From a bacterium (GTDB lineage Bacteria; Pseudomonadota; Alphaproteobacteria; SP197), in assembly GCA_028821455.1 (NCBI GenBank), contig JAPPGE010000068.1:1-64000 (forward strand): a stretch of 64,000 bases of DNA, read 5' to 3'. Position numbers and translations under genes: made by a program. Position 1 is the stretch's first letter. Each line of letters begins with the position of its first letter. The notes below the pieces were generated by a model. That model was not told the DNA's origin, searched no databases, and saw only the letters and a list, made by a program, of their open reading frames with translations. Below, in pieces: positions 34,759 to 43,016 of this stretch.

Positions 34759-35070
34759 TCAGCCCTTCACCACCGCGCCGATCACGTTGTCGACGACAAT
34801 GGGCGTATCGAAGAACCGTATGTCCGGTTCGGCACCGTACACCTCCCGCGCCTGTTCGCGAAATGCCGGACCGTGCCACTTTTCCGCAGCCTCCCTGGTC
34901 TTCCACAGGTAGACACCACCGACCAGGCCGCTTTCGATGTCGAGAATGTAGTTCTTTCTGATCAGGTCCGGATTGTCGGCCCAGACCCGGGCGGAGGCAT
35001 CAAAGCGCTCCAGGATATCCTCACGTGTCAGGTTGCCCGGCAGGCGCAAAGTGACGATTTCGGTGATCAC
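34759..35070 (-). CDS. Small monooxygenase-like protein (YdhR/ABM type)
   Basis: 103-aa ferredoxin-like-fold protein. The segments IVTLRLPGNLTREDILERF and IESGLVGGVYLWKTREAAEKWHG, followed by FDTPIVVDN, match the YdhR-like or antibiotic-biosynthesis-monooxygenase pattern (a beta-alpha-beta repeat with GGVYLW). It starts with GTG at 35070 in a GTGA overlap with the upstream hydrolase; longer upstream starts would lie inside that gene. The function is unproven; it might act on a product of the neighbouring thiamine-diphosphate enzyme. Confidence 0.75.
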   Translation of the reverse strand: MITEIVTLRLPGNLTREDILERFDASARVWADNPDLIRKNYILDIESGLVGGVYLWKTREAAEKWHGPAFREQAREVYGAEPDIRFFDTPIVVDNVIGAVVKG

Positions 35071-35909
35071 GGATGCCGCGCCCGCTGGGCCTGCTTCGCC
35101 AAAGGTCCGAACACCGTGCCCAGAAATCCGAGAATCTCTGCATTCGCCCGCATCGCATCGAGAACCGGCATCATGTGATGTTGTCCGGGCATGATGACGA
35201 GTTTCGAGACGGGAATCTCGGCTGCCATACGGCGAGCCATGTCCGGTGTCGAGCCATCGTCGTCCTCGCCGGTCATGATGAGCGCGGGGCAGGAAACGGC
35301 GCCAAGCCGTCCCACCAACTCCGCCCCGGTGGAGACAAAGACGCGATGGGCTTTGCATTTGGCCGTGAAGTTGCCGTCGAGGATCCATCCCAGAATCTCC
35401 CTGACAGTTTCCGGCCGTTCCGCATGATCTGCCGCGGTGAACCAGCGCTCGCGTCCCGATTCGATGGCGTGTTCGGCGCCCAAGGCACAATTCTGCTCGT
35501 AGCGATGTCTTACGCGTGCTGCCTGTTGCGTTGTGCGATCGTAAACGGTGTTCAGCAGCATCAGGCCACACAATTCGGTGTGTTGCCTGATCGCATAGGC
35601 CTGGGCAATCAGGCCTCCCATGGAAAACCCGCCTAGAACGGGACGACCGTCACCGCGAACCATGGTGACCACGTCGTGTATCTGGGCGACAAAGTCCTCG
35701 AGTGATCGCCGTCCGGCAGGATCCGGTGCGTCACCGTGTCCCCACATGTCGAAGCAGCAGACGCGGTAGTGCTCTGCCAGTGCCTCGACCTGGGACTCCC
35801 ACATCCGGTGATCCATCAGGACGCCATGCGCCAGGATGACCGTGGGGCCGCGGCCGCTTGTCCAAACCGGCGTTCCGTTGGGTGTCGTGTGTCGTGTCTG
35901 TACGCACAT
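35067..35909 (-). CDS. Alpha/beta hydrolase
   Basis: 280-aa hydrolase with VILAHGVLMDHRMWE, the nucleophile elbow GGFSMGG, an acidic residue in MTGEDDDGSTP and a late histidine in MPGQHHMMP. It lies 9 bp downstream of the thiamine-diphosphate enzyme gene and overlaps the small monooxygenase-like gene by 4 bp, so the three form an operon. This could be a C-C bond or ester hydrolase in a degradation route; the sequence does not say which. Confidence 0.87.
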   Translation of the reverse strand: MCVQTRHTTPNGTPVWTSGRGPTVILAHGVLMDHRMWESQVEALAEHYRVCCFDMWGHGDAPDPAGRRSLEDFVAQIHDVVTMVRGDGRPVLGGFSMGGLIAQAYAIRQHTELCGLMLLNTVYDRTTQQAARVRHRYEQNCALGAEHAIESGRERWFTAADHAERPETVREILGWILDGNFTAKCKAHRVFVSTGAELVGRLGAVSCPALIMTGEDDDGSTPDMARRMAAEIPVSKLVIMPGQHHMMPVLDAMRANAEILGFLGTVFGPLAKQAQRARHP

Positions 35910-35918
35910 CGGGCCGGC

Positions 35919-37598
35919 TCACCGCTGCAGGCGGTGGGTGAAGGAGTCCCGTCGGAACAGCGTCATGATGTCGGGATCCACCTTGACGTGAATGATGACC
36001 GGCGAATCGGCGCGCAGGGCCTCGCTCAAGGCATCGGCCACACTTCCTGGTTCCTCGCAGTAGAAACCAGTGGCGCCATACAGTCTGGCGAACTCGTCAT
36101 AGCGGGGGTTAAGCGTGTCGCAACCGATGTAACGTCCCTGATAGTAGCTGCGCTGATAGGCTTTCTCCGCGCCCCAGCAACCGTTGTCCATGACCACGGT
36201 AATGGTGCTGATTCCGGACTGAACCGCAGTCGAGAACTCCCCCAGGACCATGCCGAAGCCGCCATCTCCGTGAAGGGAGATCACCGGACGACCGGGGTCC
36301 GCACACTTGGCGCCCAAGCCACAGGGGAACGAAAACCCGACCAGGCCGTAGTCCAGCGTGGTCAGCATGCTGGGCGCGCCGCCATTGTATCTGAGCTTGT
36401 CCGTGACCTGGAGGCAGAGTGTGCCGGCGTCAAGCGTGTAGAGGGCGTCGTCGGGCGCAGCCTGGCGCAGCTCTGCGAAAAGGCGGTCGGGTTTGAGTGG
36501 CATGGACGTGTCGTTGCCCGCTTCCTCGCGGATTTGCCACAACTCGTCAATCTGTTTGCAGATCCTGTCAGTCCATTCATGCCAGGGTATCTCGAAGCCA
36601 GCCATTTCTTCGGCCATTGCCTCGGCGGCAGAACCCGCATCGCCAAGCATTCCGATCTCGACGGGAAAGTGCCTGGCTAGGGCCGACGGGTCGATGTCGA
36701 CCTGAATGATCTTCGCGTCCGCATTGATGTCATTGTAGGAAAAAAAGGTGGTGTTGAAGGAAAGCCGGGTACCGAGCGCCAGGATGACATCGGCGTTGCG
36801 GGTCGCTGAACTTGCCACTTCGTTGCCTCGTGGCCCGACCTGTCCGGCATAGAGCCGATGATGGCCGGGCACGACATCCGGGTGACCGGCTGACGCAACG
36901 ACCGGAATCCGGCAGTGTTCTGACAGGTGACAGACCGCATCGGAGCCGTGTCCCCACTTGACTCCGGCACCGGCGAGAATGACCGGTGAACAGGCGGACC
37001 TGAGCACGTCGCAGGCACGTGTGATCGCAGACGGATTGATGGTCCCGACCGGCGACCCCGCGTTGTAGTCCGGCGCTCTGATCTGGGCTTCGGTCTGGGC
37101 CGAAAACAGGTCGCGGGGGATGTTGACCACCACCGGTCCACGCCGGCCTGATGTCGCGGACTGCAGTGCTTCCGTGATTGCCATGCCGAGCCGGTCAGGG
37201 TTCATGACGGTGATGGTGCGCTTGACCACGGGAGAGAACAGGTTGTGCTGGTCGACCTCCTGCATCGTGTCGCGATGAAAGTGGCTTGAAGTCACCAGTC
37301 CGGTAATCGCCACAACCGGAGAATAGGCCAGCTTTGCCTGTGCGAGGCCGGTTACCATGTTGACGGAGCCGGGACCGGCCTGGCCAGCCAGGAAAACACC
37401 GGGCGTGCCCTTTACCCTGCCGAAACCGTCGGCCATGTGGACGCCGGATGCCTCGTGCCGGACACCGATGTAGGTGATGTCGTCCTGCACGTCGTAGAGC
37501 GCGTCATACACCTCCATCGTTGTTGAACCGAGGAGGCCGAAGACATGCGATATGCCGGCGATACGCAACGCCTCCACAACGGCGGCTCCGCCATACAT
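35919..37598 (-). CDS. Thiamine-diphosphate enzyme, acetolactate-synthase-like
   Basis: 559 aa. The N-terminal domain has VFGLLGSTTMEVYDAL and the catalytic glutamate in GVRHEASG; the C-terminal ThDP motif is GDGGFGMVLGEFSTAV with DNGCWG about 25 residues on. It is related to acetolactate synthase, sulfoacetaldehyde acetyltransferase and oxalyl-CoA decarboxylase; no small regulatory subunit is adjacent, so a catabolic role is more likely than branched-chain synthesis. ATG 37598 follows GGGGAGC. First gene of a three-gene operon. Confidence 0.87.
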   Translation of the reverse strand: MYGGAAVVEALRIAGISHVFGLLGSTTMEVYDALYDVQDDITYIGVRHEASGVHMADGFGRVKGTPGVFLAGQAGPGSVNMVTGLAQAKLAYSPVVAITGLVTSSHFHRDTMQEVDQHNLFSPVVKRTITVMNPDRLGMAITEALQSATSGRRGPVVVNIPRDLFSAQTEAQIRAPDYNAGSPVGTINPSAITRACDVLRSACSPVILAGAGVKWGHGSDAVCHLSEHCRIPVVASAGHPDVVPGHHRLYAGQVGPRGNEVASSATRNADVILALGTRLSFNTTFFSYNDINADAKIIQVDIDPSALARHFPVEIGMLGDAGSAAEAMAEEMAGFEIPWHEWTDRICKQIDELWQIREEAGNDTSMPLKPDRLFAELRQAAPDDALYTLDAGTLCLQVTDKLRYNGGAPSMLTTLDYGLVGFSFPCGLGAKCADPGRPVISLHGDGGFGMVLGEFSTAVQSGISTITVVMDNGCWGAEKAYQRSYYQGRYIGCDTLNPRYDEFARLYGATGFYCEEPGSVADALSEALRADSPVIIHVKVDPDIMTLFRRDSFTHRLQR

Positions 37599-37967
37599 TC
37601 CCGTTGCTCCCCTGGTTCGACGACCGTGATGACTTGGAACCTTCCGGCCCATCCCGTATCCACCGTCACGGGTGGCCGGGACCAAGGAGTGTATGCGTCC
37701 CTACGCGCAGATGTCGATGAATCCAGCCACGCAAGGATGTGACCCTGCCCGATCCTCGAGCCATCGATGAGCGGGGTGTCGCGACCTCGTAGAAGATATC
37801 AAGGTCATTCAGCGGGTCGGTGGGCTCAGTCTCCCTTCTGCTGCAGTGTCCCGTGAAGTTCAGAGGATGCTGAACCGCTTGTGGCTCGGCATTCCGTTAT
37901 GGACCGCGGGGGGCGACCTGACCTATTGATGGCGTCTTCACATGTCAGAATGTCGTGGAGCGAGGCG
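37599..37967. other. Intergenic region holding duplicated gcrA upstream sequence
   Basis: 369 bp without a gene. From 37883 onward it is a near copy of the region upstream of intact gcrA (39290-39373), so it carries a duplicated promoter region in front of the dead copy. The left part shows nothing recognisable. Confidence 0.55.
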
Positions 37968-38118
37968 ATGGTCTGGACCGACGAGATGATCCGCTAACTC
38001 GAGGAGTGGTGGGCCATGGGCACCAGCGCATCGGTCATAGGAAAGGAGCTTGGTGTTTCCAAGAACGCGGTGATCGGCAAGTCGCGCCGTCTGACGCTGC
38101 CGGTACGGCCATCGCCGA
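37883..38118 (+). repeat. Duplicated gcrA segment, copy 1 (decayed)
   Basis: About 236 bp nearly identical to 39290-39526, in the same orientation, from GGCTCGGCATT upstream of the gene to the codons for PSPI. The copies are about 1.4 kb apart with a toxin-antitoxin pair between them. Confidence 0.8.
37968..38118 (+). pseudogene. Decayed gcrA copy
   Basis: Starts with MVWTDEMIR exactly like the intact gene, then a TAA replaces the glutamine at codon 10. Downstream it continues SASVIGKELGVSKNAVIGKSRRL, close to the intact GTSASAIGKELGVSKNAVIGKSRRL, and ends in unrelated sequence after PSPI, so the C-terminal cysteine-rich domain is absent. A restart at ATG 38016 would lack half of the DNA-binding helix region and is not convincing. 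Confidence 0.85.
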
Positions 38119-38237
38119 TTCCTCGCGATTTTCGTTACCGTGTGTTCAGCCATCAAGTTCAACAATTCAAACGCGTCAATAACCGTAACGAGGATGTGGG
38201 CGGTCTACGAAGATACGGAAGGTCGCCTTTCCGGAAA

Positions 38238-38567
38238 TCACGGGGCGATTCCCATGAACAAAGCGAGCGCGCGGTTTACTGCGATCATGTCGGCATCATC
38301 GAGGTGTCCGAAGACCCGGCCGATGCGGCGCGGTCTGGCCGAGAAGACCTGATCCACCATGACGTAGGATCGAATGCGCAGACCATTGCTTTCGGAGGGT
38401 TCAATCGGAACACGGATGAGCGGAGCGTCAAGCACCATTGAAGTGAGTAGTGCGACAGTGACCGAGGACGTCAGCTGGGCGAAATGATCTGACTGAATTA
38501 CCAGGGCAGGGCGCGGTTTACCGTGTTCGCCCTGCAGGGCGATGGTGACGAGGTCGCCGCGCCTCAC
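38238..38567 (-). CDS. MazF/PemK-like toxin
   Basis: 109-aa probable endoribonuclease. The family opening MRRGDLVTIALQGEHGKPRPALVIQ is typical (GD near the start and KPRPALV), with LIRVPIEP and RIRSYVMVDQVFSARPRRIG later. It starts with GTG, overlapping the antitoxin stop by 4 bp. An intact paralogue of the broken toxin at 19966-20191. It lies between a dead and a live copy of gcrA. Confidence 0.88.
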   Translation of the reverse strand: MRRGDLVTIALQGEHGKPRPALVIQSDHFAQLTSSVTVALLTSMVLDAPLIRVPIEPSESNGLRIRSYVMVDQVFSARPRRIGRVFGHLDDADMIAVNRALALFMGIAP

Positions 38568-38815
38568 TCCTGGTGTCCGGCTTCGAGGGCGTCGAGGTGT
38601 TCAGCGAGGTCGGCTGCGGCGGTGTCCATGAATTGCACGAGTTCAGGATCGGCAAGGTTGGCTTCGTTGACGATCCCTGCTTGGCGGGCGCACTCTTCGG
38701 CAAAGCCCGGGGCGCGGGTATCGGGAACCCAAATCTGGATCGGCCGCAGACCCTGAGATCTGAGCGTGGCTCGGTGCTTCTCTACGCGTTGTGCGCCAGG
38801 CGATGCGGGGGACAT
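38564..38815 (-). CDS. MazE-like antitoxin (DUF3018 type)
   Basis: 83-aa antitoxin with VEKHRATLRSQGLRPIQIW, VPDTRAPGFAEECARQ and IVNEANLADPELVQFMD, the pattern of the DUF3018 MazE-like family. It precedes its toxin, with ATG 38815 following a GGGAG. A perfect palindrome 25 bp upstream is its likely operator. Nearly the same protein is encoded at 20188-20421. Confidence 0.86.
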   Translation of the reverse strand: MSPASPGAQRVEKHRATLRSQGLRPIQIWVPDTRAPGFAEECARQAGIVNEANLADPELVQFMDTAAADLAEHLDALEAGHQE

Positions 38816-38839
38816 GGTGTCACTCCCGTAAGTTGCACA

Positions 38840-38855
38840 GCGTTACATGTAACGC
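38840..38855. promoter_or_regulatory. Palindromic operator of mazEF-like pair
   Basis: Perfect 16-bp palindrome GCGTTACATGTAACGC in front of the antitoxin gene. On the minus strand a TTGCCG lies 17 bp before TACATG, so the palindrome would overlap the -10 element of a weak sigma-70 promoter. Its half-site GCGTTACA is the same as in the higBA operator, in the opposite arrangement. Confidence 0.65.
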
Positions 38856-39373
38856 ATTTGGTTGCTGTCGGCAACCTCCACCTAGTTCCTCAATGTTCCA
38901 GGCGCCGACATCCCACAGGGCAACAGTGCTGAATCTCCGTTCGCGTTCCATATCATGCTTTCGACACTCATTCTCCTTGCCTTTGCCGCGAGCGTCTCGG
39001 GTCCTGTCGTCATGTCTGTCCCGGACACAATGGCTCGCCGGACGGTGGTCGTGATCTTGGTTTTCCGGGACGGTGAATCCATCACGCATGACATGGTGCG
39101 GGCTATGAGATGCCAGACGGCTTCGGCATGGACCAGATGTCCGCAGGATCGGTGAGTGCCGCGCTGTTGGTCTCTGCCGGAGGGAGGACCAAAACACCAC
39201 GGTCAGTCACCTTTGAACTGCAGCGCCACATCGCATTTCATCCGGACTCGTGACACTTCGGCAAGGGCAGAGGCCGCAGGTCGGACTGGGGCTCGGCATT
39301 CGGTTATGGACCGCAGGAGCGACCTGACCTATTGATGGCGTCTTCACATGTCAGGATGTCGTGGAGTGAGGCG
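38856..39373. other. Intergenic region upstream of gcrA
   Basis: 518 bp without a supportable gene; frames on the minus strand are arginine/histidine-rich and unlike known proteins. The right end (39290-39373) is the second copy of the duplicated upstream sequence. A GACTC (GANTC-type CcrM site) occurs at 39245-39249, of possible interest for a GcrA-linked gene. Confidence 0.45.
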
Positions 39374-39526
39374 ATGGTCTGGACCGACGAGATGATCCGC
39401 CAGCTGGGGGAATTGTGGGCCAAGGGCACCAGCGCATCAGCCATAGGAAAGGAGCTTGGCGTTTCCAAGAACGCGGTGATCGGCAAGTCGCGCCGCCTCA
39501 AGCTGCCGGCGCGACCATCACCGATC
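39290..39526 (+). repeat. Duplicated gcrA segment, copy 2
   Basis: Counterpart of 37883-38118. It includes the upstream sequence and the first 50 or so codons of the intact gene. Confidence 0.8.
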
Positions 39527-39760
39527 GTCAGGGCGGGCGAGAAGAAGAAGCCGGCGACCGGAACCACTCCGAAGCAGCAGCAGCGCATCACCGACATCAT
39601 CGAATTGACGGCGCATCTGTGTCGCTGGCCGTTTGGCAATCCCGACGAGGATGACTTCTATTTCTGTGGCAAGGCCGTGGTCCCGGGCAAGCCCTACTGC
39701 CAGGAACACAGCGACATCGCCTACGTTGCCAAGTCGGGCTCGCGCGACCGCGCATCCTGA
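39374..39760 (+). CDS. gcrA: GcrA family cell cycle regulator
   Basis: 128-aa transcription factor of alphaproteobacteria that binds sigma-70 and CcrM-methylated GANTC sites. N-terminal helix-turn-helix: VWTDEMIRQLGELWAKGTSASAIGKELGVSKNAVIGKSRRL. C terminus: CRWPFGNPDEDDFYFCGKAVVPGKPYCQEH, the cysteine/histidine domain that contacts sigma. It is shorter than Caulobacter GcrA in the linker. ATG 39374 matches the family start; 14 codons upstream are open but not family-like. Confidence 0.93.
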   Translation: MVWTDEMIRQLGELWAKGTSASAIGKELGVSKNAVIGKSRRLKLPARPSPIVRAGEKKKPATGTTPKQQQRITDIIELTAHLCRWPFGNPDEDDFYFCGKAVVPGKPYCQEHSDIAYVAKSGSRDRAS

Positions 39761-39778
39761 ACCGGTGTCCGGACGCGG

Positions 39779-40246
39779 TCAGTAGTCGATGGCCGTGATC
39801 TCGATTTCCCGTTGTCCCTTGGGCGTCGCGAAGGAGACGTCATCTCCCGATTCCCGTCCCATGAGGGCCCGCGCGATCGGACTCCTGATGGAGATCAGGC
39901 CCAAGTCGGTGTCGGCTTCATGCTCACCGACGATACGGTAGGTCGCTTCGTCCCCCGTATCGAGGTCGACCACCGTGACCCGGGCTCCGAAGGCGACCCT
40001 GTCCCGGGGTTGTCGGTCCGGGTTGATGACCTGTGCTTCGCCGAGGACACCTTCAAGCTGCCTGATGCGGGCTTCCACGAATCCCTGGCGGTCCTTGGCC
40101 GCGTGATACTCGGCATTTTCCTTCAGGTCGCCGTGTTCGCGCGCCGCTTCGATGGCCCGGGAGATCGCATGGCGCTCGCTGTTCTTGAGGCGTTTCAACT
40201 CAAGGGACAGGCGTTCAAAACCCTCTTGTGTCATGGGGTGAGTCAC
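39779..40246 (-). CDS. greA: Transcription elongation factor GreA
   Basis: 155-aa factor that stimulates transcript cleavage in backtracked RNA polymerase. The N-terminal coiled coil contains AAREHGDLKENAEYHAAKDRQ with the acidic tip, and the C-terminal FKBP-like domain has ISIRSPIARALMGRESGDDV and a final ITAIDY. GTG 40246 has AAAGGAG upstream; ATG 40234 is an equally possible start. Convergent with gcrA. Confidence 0.96.
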   Translation of the reverse strand: MTHPMTQEGFERLSLELKRLKNSERHAISRAIEAAREHGDLKENAEYHAAKDRQGFVEARIRQLEGVLGEAQVINPDRQPRDRVAFGARVTVVDLDTGDEATYRIVGEHEADTDLGLISIRSPIARALMGRESGDDVSFATPKGQREIEITAIDY

Positions 40247-40403
40247 CTTGGGCTCGCTCCTTTCGCGTCACTCCCGCCACGTGTCATGGCACCGGTCGCG
40301 GTCCGGCGTCAACGCCTGGCGGACCACAAAAAAATGATCAACATCGCTGCCACTCCGGTCCATAATGCGCCGCCGCTTCGTCCAGCAGTCGGGAGGATGC
40401 CCA

Positions 40404-41909
40404 ATGGTACACCTCGTCAGCTTTGACCCCGGCGTCGAAGAACGTGTGCGCTTCATCGAGGAAACCCGTCCCGGCGACATCGTGGACAGGACGCTTGATC
40501 GCCTCGAGGCTGGCGAGGATGCGCGTGATCTCGTCGTCGCTGCGGCCCTTGCAGTGTCGCGGTCGAGTGAACTTCCATCCGGACACCATGGCGGACCGAT
40601 CCATCCCGTGGCAGGCATTCACGCCGTGCTGTCGATGATGGACCGGCTCGATGGCGAGGACAGTCGACTGCCGGCCATCCAGAGCGTGGCGCTGGCCTGC
40701 AAGCACATTCACCTGCCGTCCATGGGACCGACAGCCATGGTGCGGTTCGACGATCTCAACCGGGACGTCAGTCCGGAGAGAATCCTCGAGCGGCTCTCGG
40801 ACTCTGTCCGGGCTCATGAGATGCGCCTTGCCGAACGGGCGCTGACCCTTGCTTGCGAGACGGTGTCGCCTGGCCGGATTCTCGATTGCCTGCTGCCGGT
40901 GGCGCTCGAGCGCAACGTGCTTGACGATCACTACTTCCTCTACCTCGTCTACGCCATGCGCGCCCTTGACGGCATCGGCTGGCAATGGGGACCGGTGCTG
41001 TTGCGTCCGGTGGTCAGGTACCTGGCACGCCACGCTCCGTTCTCCGGCTTCGGGGAGTTCGACCAGCAGGCGATCGATGACGGCATTGCCTTTCACAAGA
41101 GGCTCGGTGAACTCGATGCGCTGATGGACAGGTATCACCTCACGCCGGAAACCGTGCCCCTGAAAACCGGTCCGTCCGAGACGGCGGCGATCGAAGAGTT
41201 CGCGGACAGGGTGGGTGCCGTTGCGTCGATAGCGGAGCTGCCCGGGATGGTCGCCGAGGCCATGGGGAGTGGTCTGTCGCTGGAGGGAGCCTGCGAGGCA
41301 CTCTCCATCGGCGGGGCGCGGATCTTCCTGCGGTCCCACACCGCCAATCCCTTCGACGTCCACATCCACACCGGTATCTCCGCCCGGCGTTACGTGATCG
41401 GATTTCCGGAGATCTCGTTCCGCTCGAAGTGCCTGTCGCTTCTCGGTTGGGCATGGAGTTACGAGATCCGCTATCTCGATTCCACCCTGACCTGGGACTG
41501 GCAGGGGAGCGCGCGTGCTGTGGTTGAACCAGCCAAGGTCCTGCTGGACCGCATCGAGGAGACGATCCTCGCTATTGACGGCTACGACGTCACGAGGCTC
41601 GAGGTTCCAATCAATGAGCTGGTGGCCCAGGATGCTGTCCGCGACGTCGTGAATCTGGCTCGCGCCTTTGTCCAGGCGGGGTACGATACCGGGGATCTCT
41701 TCACCCTTGCGACGCGCCTGGCGTGCCGCGAGGACGCCTCCGAAATGCATGGCTACAAGATCCAGCAGGCCGCCCTCGAGGAGTACCGGTTGTGTCGGGC
41801 ACCGCTGAACTGGGTCCATGCAGTCGCGGCCGTCAAGCAGTGTTCCGTGACGGCACCGGTGAATCCGAAGAGGTTCTATCCCCGGTACGCCAGTCGCCTG
41901 GCTGCCTGA
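40404..41909 (+). CDS. Histidine-rich protein of unknown function
   Basis: 501 aa from ATG 40404, which has GGGAGG 7 bp upstream. No family recognised. Histidines cluster in GHHGGPIHPVAGIHAV (about residues 58-73), ACKHIHLPSMGP (about 97-108) and FLRSHTANPFDVHIHTG (about 313-329), a pattern that suggests a metal centre or a substrate-binding cavity. The rest is mostly helical (LAERALTLACETV, DDHYFLYLVYAMRAL). No signal peptide. A phthalate-dioxygenase-type reductase gene starts 102 bp downstream on the same strand, hinting at an oxidoreductase role, which is inference. Confidence 0.85.
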   Translation: MVHLVSFDPGVEERVRFIEETRPGDIVDRTLDRLEAGEDARDLVVAAALAVSRSSELPSGHHGGPIHPVAGIHAVLSMMDRLDGEDSRLPAIQSVALACKHIHLPSMGPTAMVRFDDLNRDVSPERILERLSDSVRAHEMRLAERALTLACETVSPGRILDCLLPVALERNVLDDHYFLYLVYAMRALDGIGWQWGPVLLRPVVRYLARHAPFSGFGEFDQQAIDDGIAFHKRLGELDALMDRYHLTPETVPLKTGPSETAAIEEFADRVGAVASIAELPGMVAEAMGSGLSLEGACEALSIGGARIFLRSHTANPFDVHIHTGISARRYVIGFPEISFRSKCLSLLGWAWSYEIRYLDSTLTWDWQGSARAVVEPAKVLLDRIEETILAIDGYDVTRLEVPINELVAQDAVRDVVNLARAFVQAGYDTGDLFTLATRLACREDASEMHGYKIQQAALEEYRLCRAPLNWVHAVAAVKQCSVTAPVNPKRFYPRYASRLAA

Positions 41910-42011
41910 AGATCTCGCTGCCGGCGGCGGATGGGTCGCACGATGCCATGGCATGTGAGGCCGGCAGTGTGATAGTAGTGCCAGCCCGCTTGTGGAACGG
42001 AGACAAGCCCG

Positions 42012-42974
42012 ATGAGTGGTGCGGTACTGACCCTGAAGGTGAACAGGGTCATCGACGAGGCGGTTGACATACGCTCCTTCGAGCTCGTTGACCCTGAAGG
42101 CCGTCTGCTGCCGATGTTCACGGCCGGGGCCCACGTCGACATCGAGTTGCCCAACGGTCTTGTCCGGCAGTACTCGATCTCGAGTGATCCGCGGGATGTG
42201 GACCGCTACGTTGTCGGAGTTCTGCGTGAGCCGGAGAGCCGGGGCGGATCCGTCTGCATGCACGATCGTGTCCGTCCGGGGGATCACCTGACGATCCATG
42301 GCCCGCGCAACAACTTCCCACTGTCAGCCGATGCGCACCATCACATCCTGCTGGCCGGCGGTATCGGCGTGACACCGATGATGGCCATGGCCCGTGATCT
42401 TTCGGCGCGCGAGGCCTCCTTCGAGATGCACTACTGCACGCGTTCACCGGAACGTACGGCCTTCCGCACCGACATCGCGCAATCGGACTTTGCCGGTCAC
42501 GTGATCTTTCACCATGACAACGGCATTCCGGCCGACGGTCTTGATATCGCCGGTCTCCTCAGGGAGGTGCGCCCGCAAACGCATGTCTATTACTGCGGTC
42601 CGGCGGGATTCATGCAGGCCTGTGAGGCGGCATTGGCCCACTGGCCGCGCCACACCGTTCACTTCGAGTACTTTTCTGTCGACGAATCCGTCGAACATGG
42701 CGAGAACGCAGCCTTCAAGGTGAAGATCGCCAGCACCGGCGCGGTGCTCGACGTGCCGGCGGACAGCACAATCGTCGAGGTGCTGCGCGCCAACGGCCTT
42801 GAGGTCGAAACCATGTGCGAGGAAGGAATCTGCGGCACCTGCGCCACGGTGCTGCTCGACGGAGAGCCCGATCACCGGGATTTCGTGCTGGATGACGAGG
42901 AAAAGGCGCGCGGCGAGTTCATCATGGTCTGCTGCAGTCGCGCTCGTTCGCCGATGCTGACCCTCGACATCTGA
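42012..42974 (+). CDS. PDR/VanB-type reductase (FMN, NAD, plant-type [2Fe-2S])
   Basis: 320-aa electron-transfer protein of the phthalate dioxygenase reductase family. Order of domains: FMN-binding barrel (VRQYSISSD), NAD domain (LLAGGIGVTPMMAMA, then YYCGPAGFMQAC), and a C-terminal ferredoxin with CEEGICGTCATVLL and a later cysteine in VCCSRA. It normally feeds electrons from NADH to a Rieske oxygenase. The Rieske enzyme at 29262-30620 and the histidine-rich neighbour at 40404-41909 are the candidate partners. Confidence 0.94.
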   Translation: MSGAVLTLKVNRVIDEAVDIRSFELVDPEGRLLPMFTAGAHVDIELPNGLVRQYSISSDPRDVDRYVVGVLREPESRGGSVCMHDRVRPGDHLTIHGPRNNFPLSADAHHHILLAGGIGVTPMMAMARDLSAREASFEMHYCTRSPERTAFRTDIAQSDFAGHVIFHHDNGIPADGLDIAGLLREVRPQTHVYYCGPAGFMQACEAALAHWPRHTVHFEYFSVDESVEHGENAAFKVKIASTGAVLDVPADSTIVEVLRANGLEVETMCEEGICGTCATVLLDGEPDHRDFVLDDEEKARGEFIMVCCSRARSPMLTLDI

Positions 42975-43016
42975 ACCCGTTCAGGGCGCCGAAGAGCCTC
43001 GATCCCGGGAACCGGA

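Noticed and set aside
38016-38441. 141-aa protein restarting inside the dead gcrA
   Set aside because: It begins in the middle of the helix-turn-helix, loses the C-terminal domain and runs antisense over the toxin gene.
38820-39200. Minus-strand protein of 126 aa
   Set aside because: It spans the toxin-antitoxin operator, and the histidine/arginine-rich product shows no family features.
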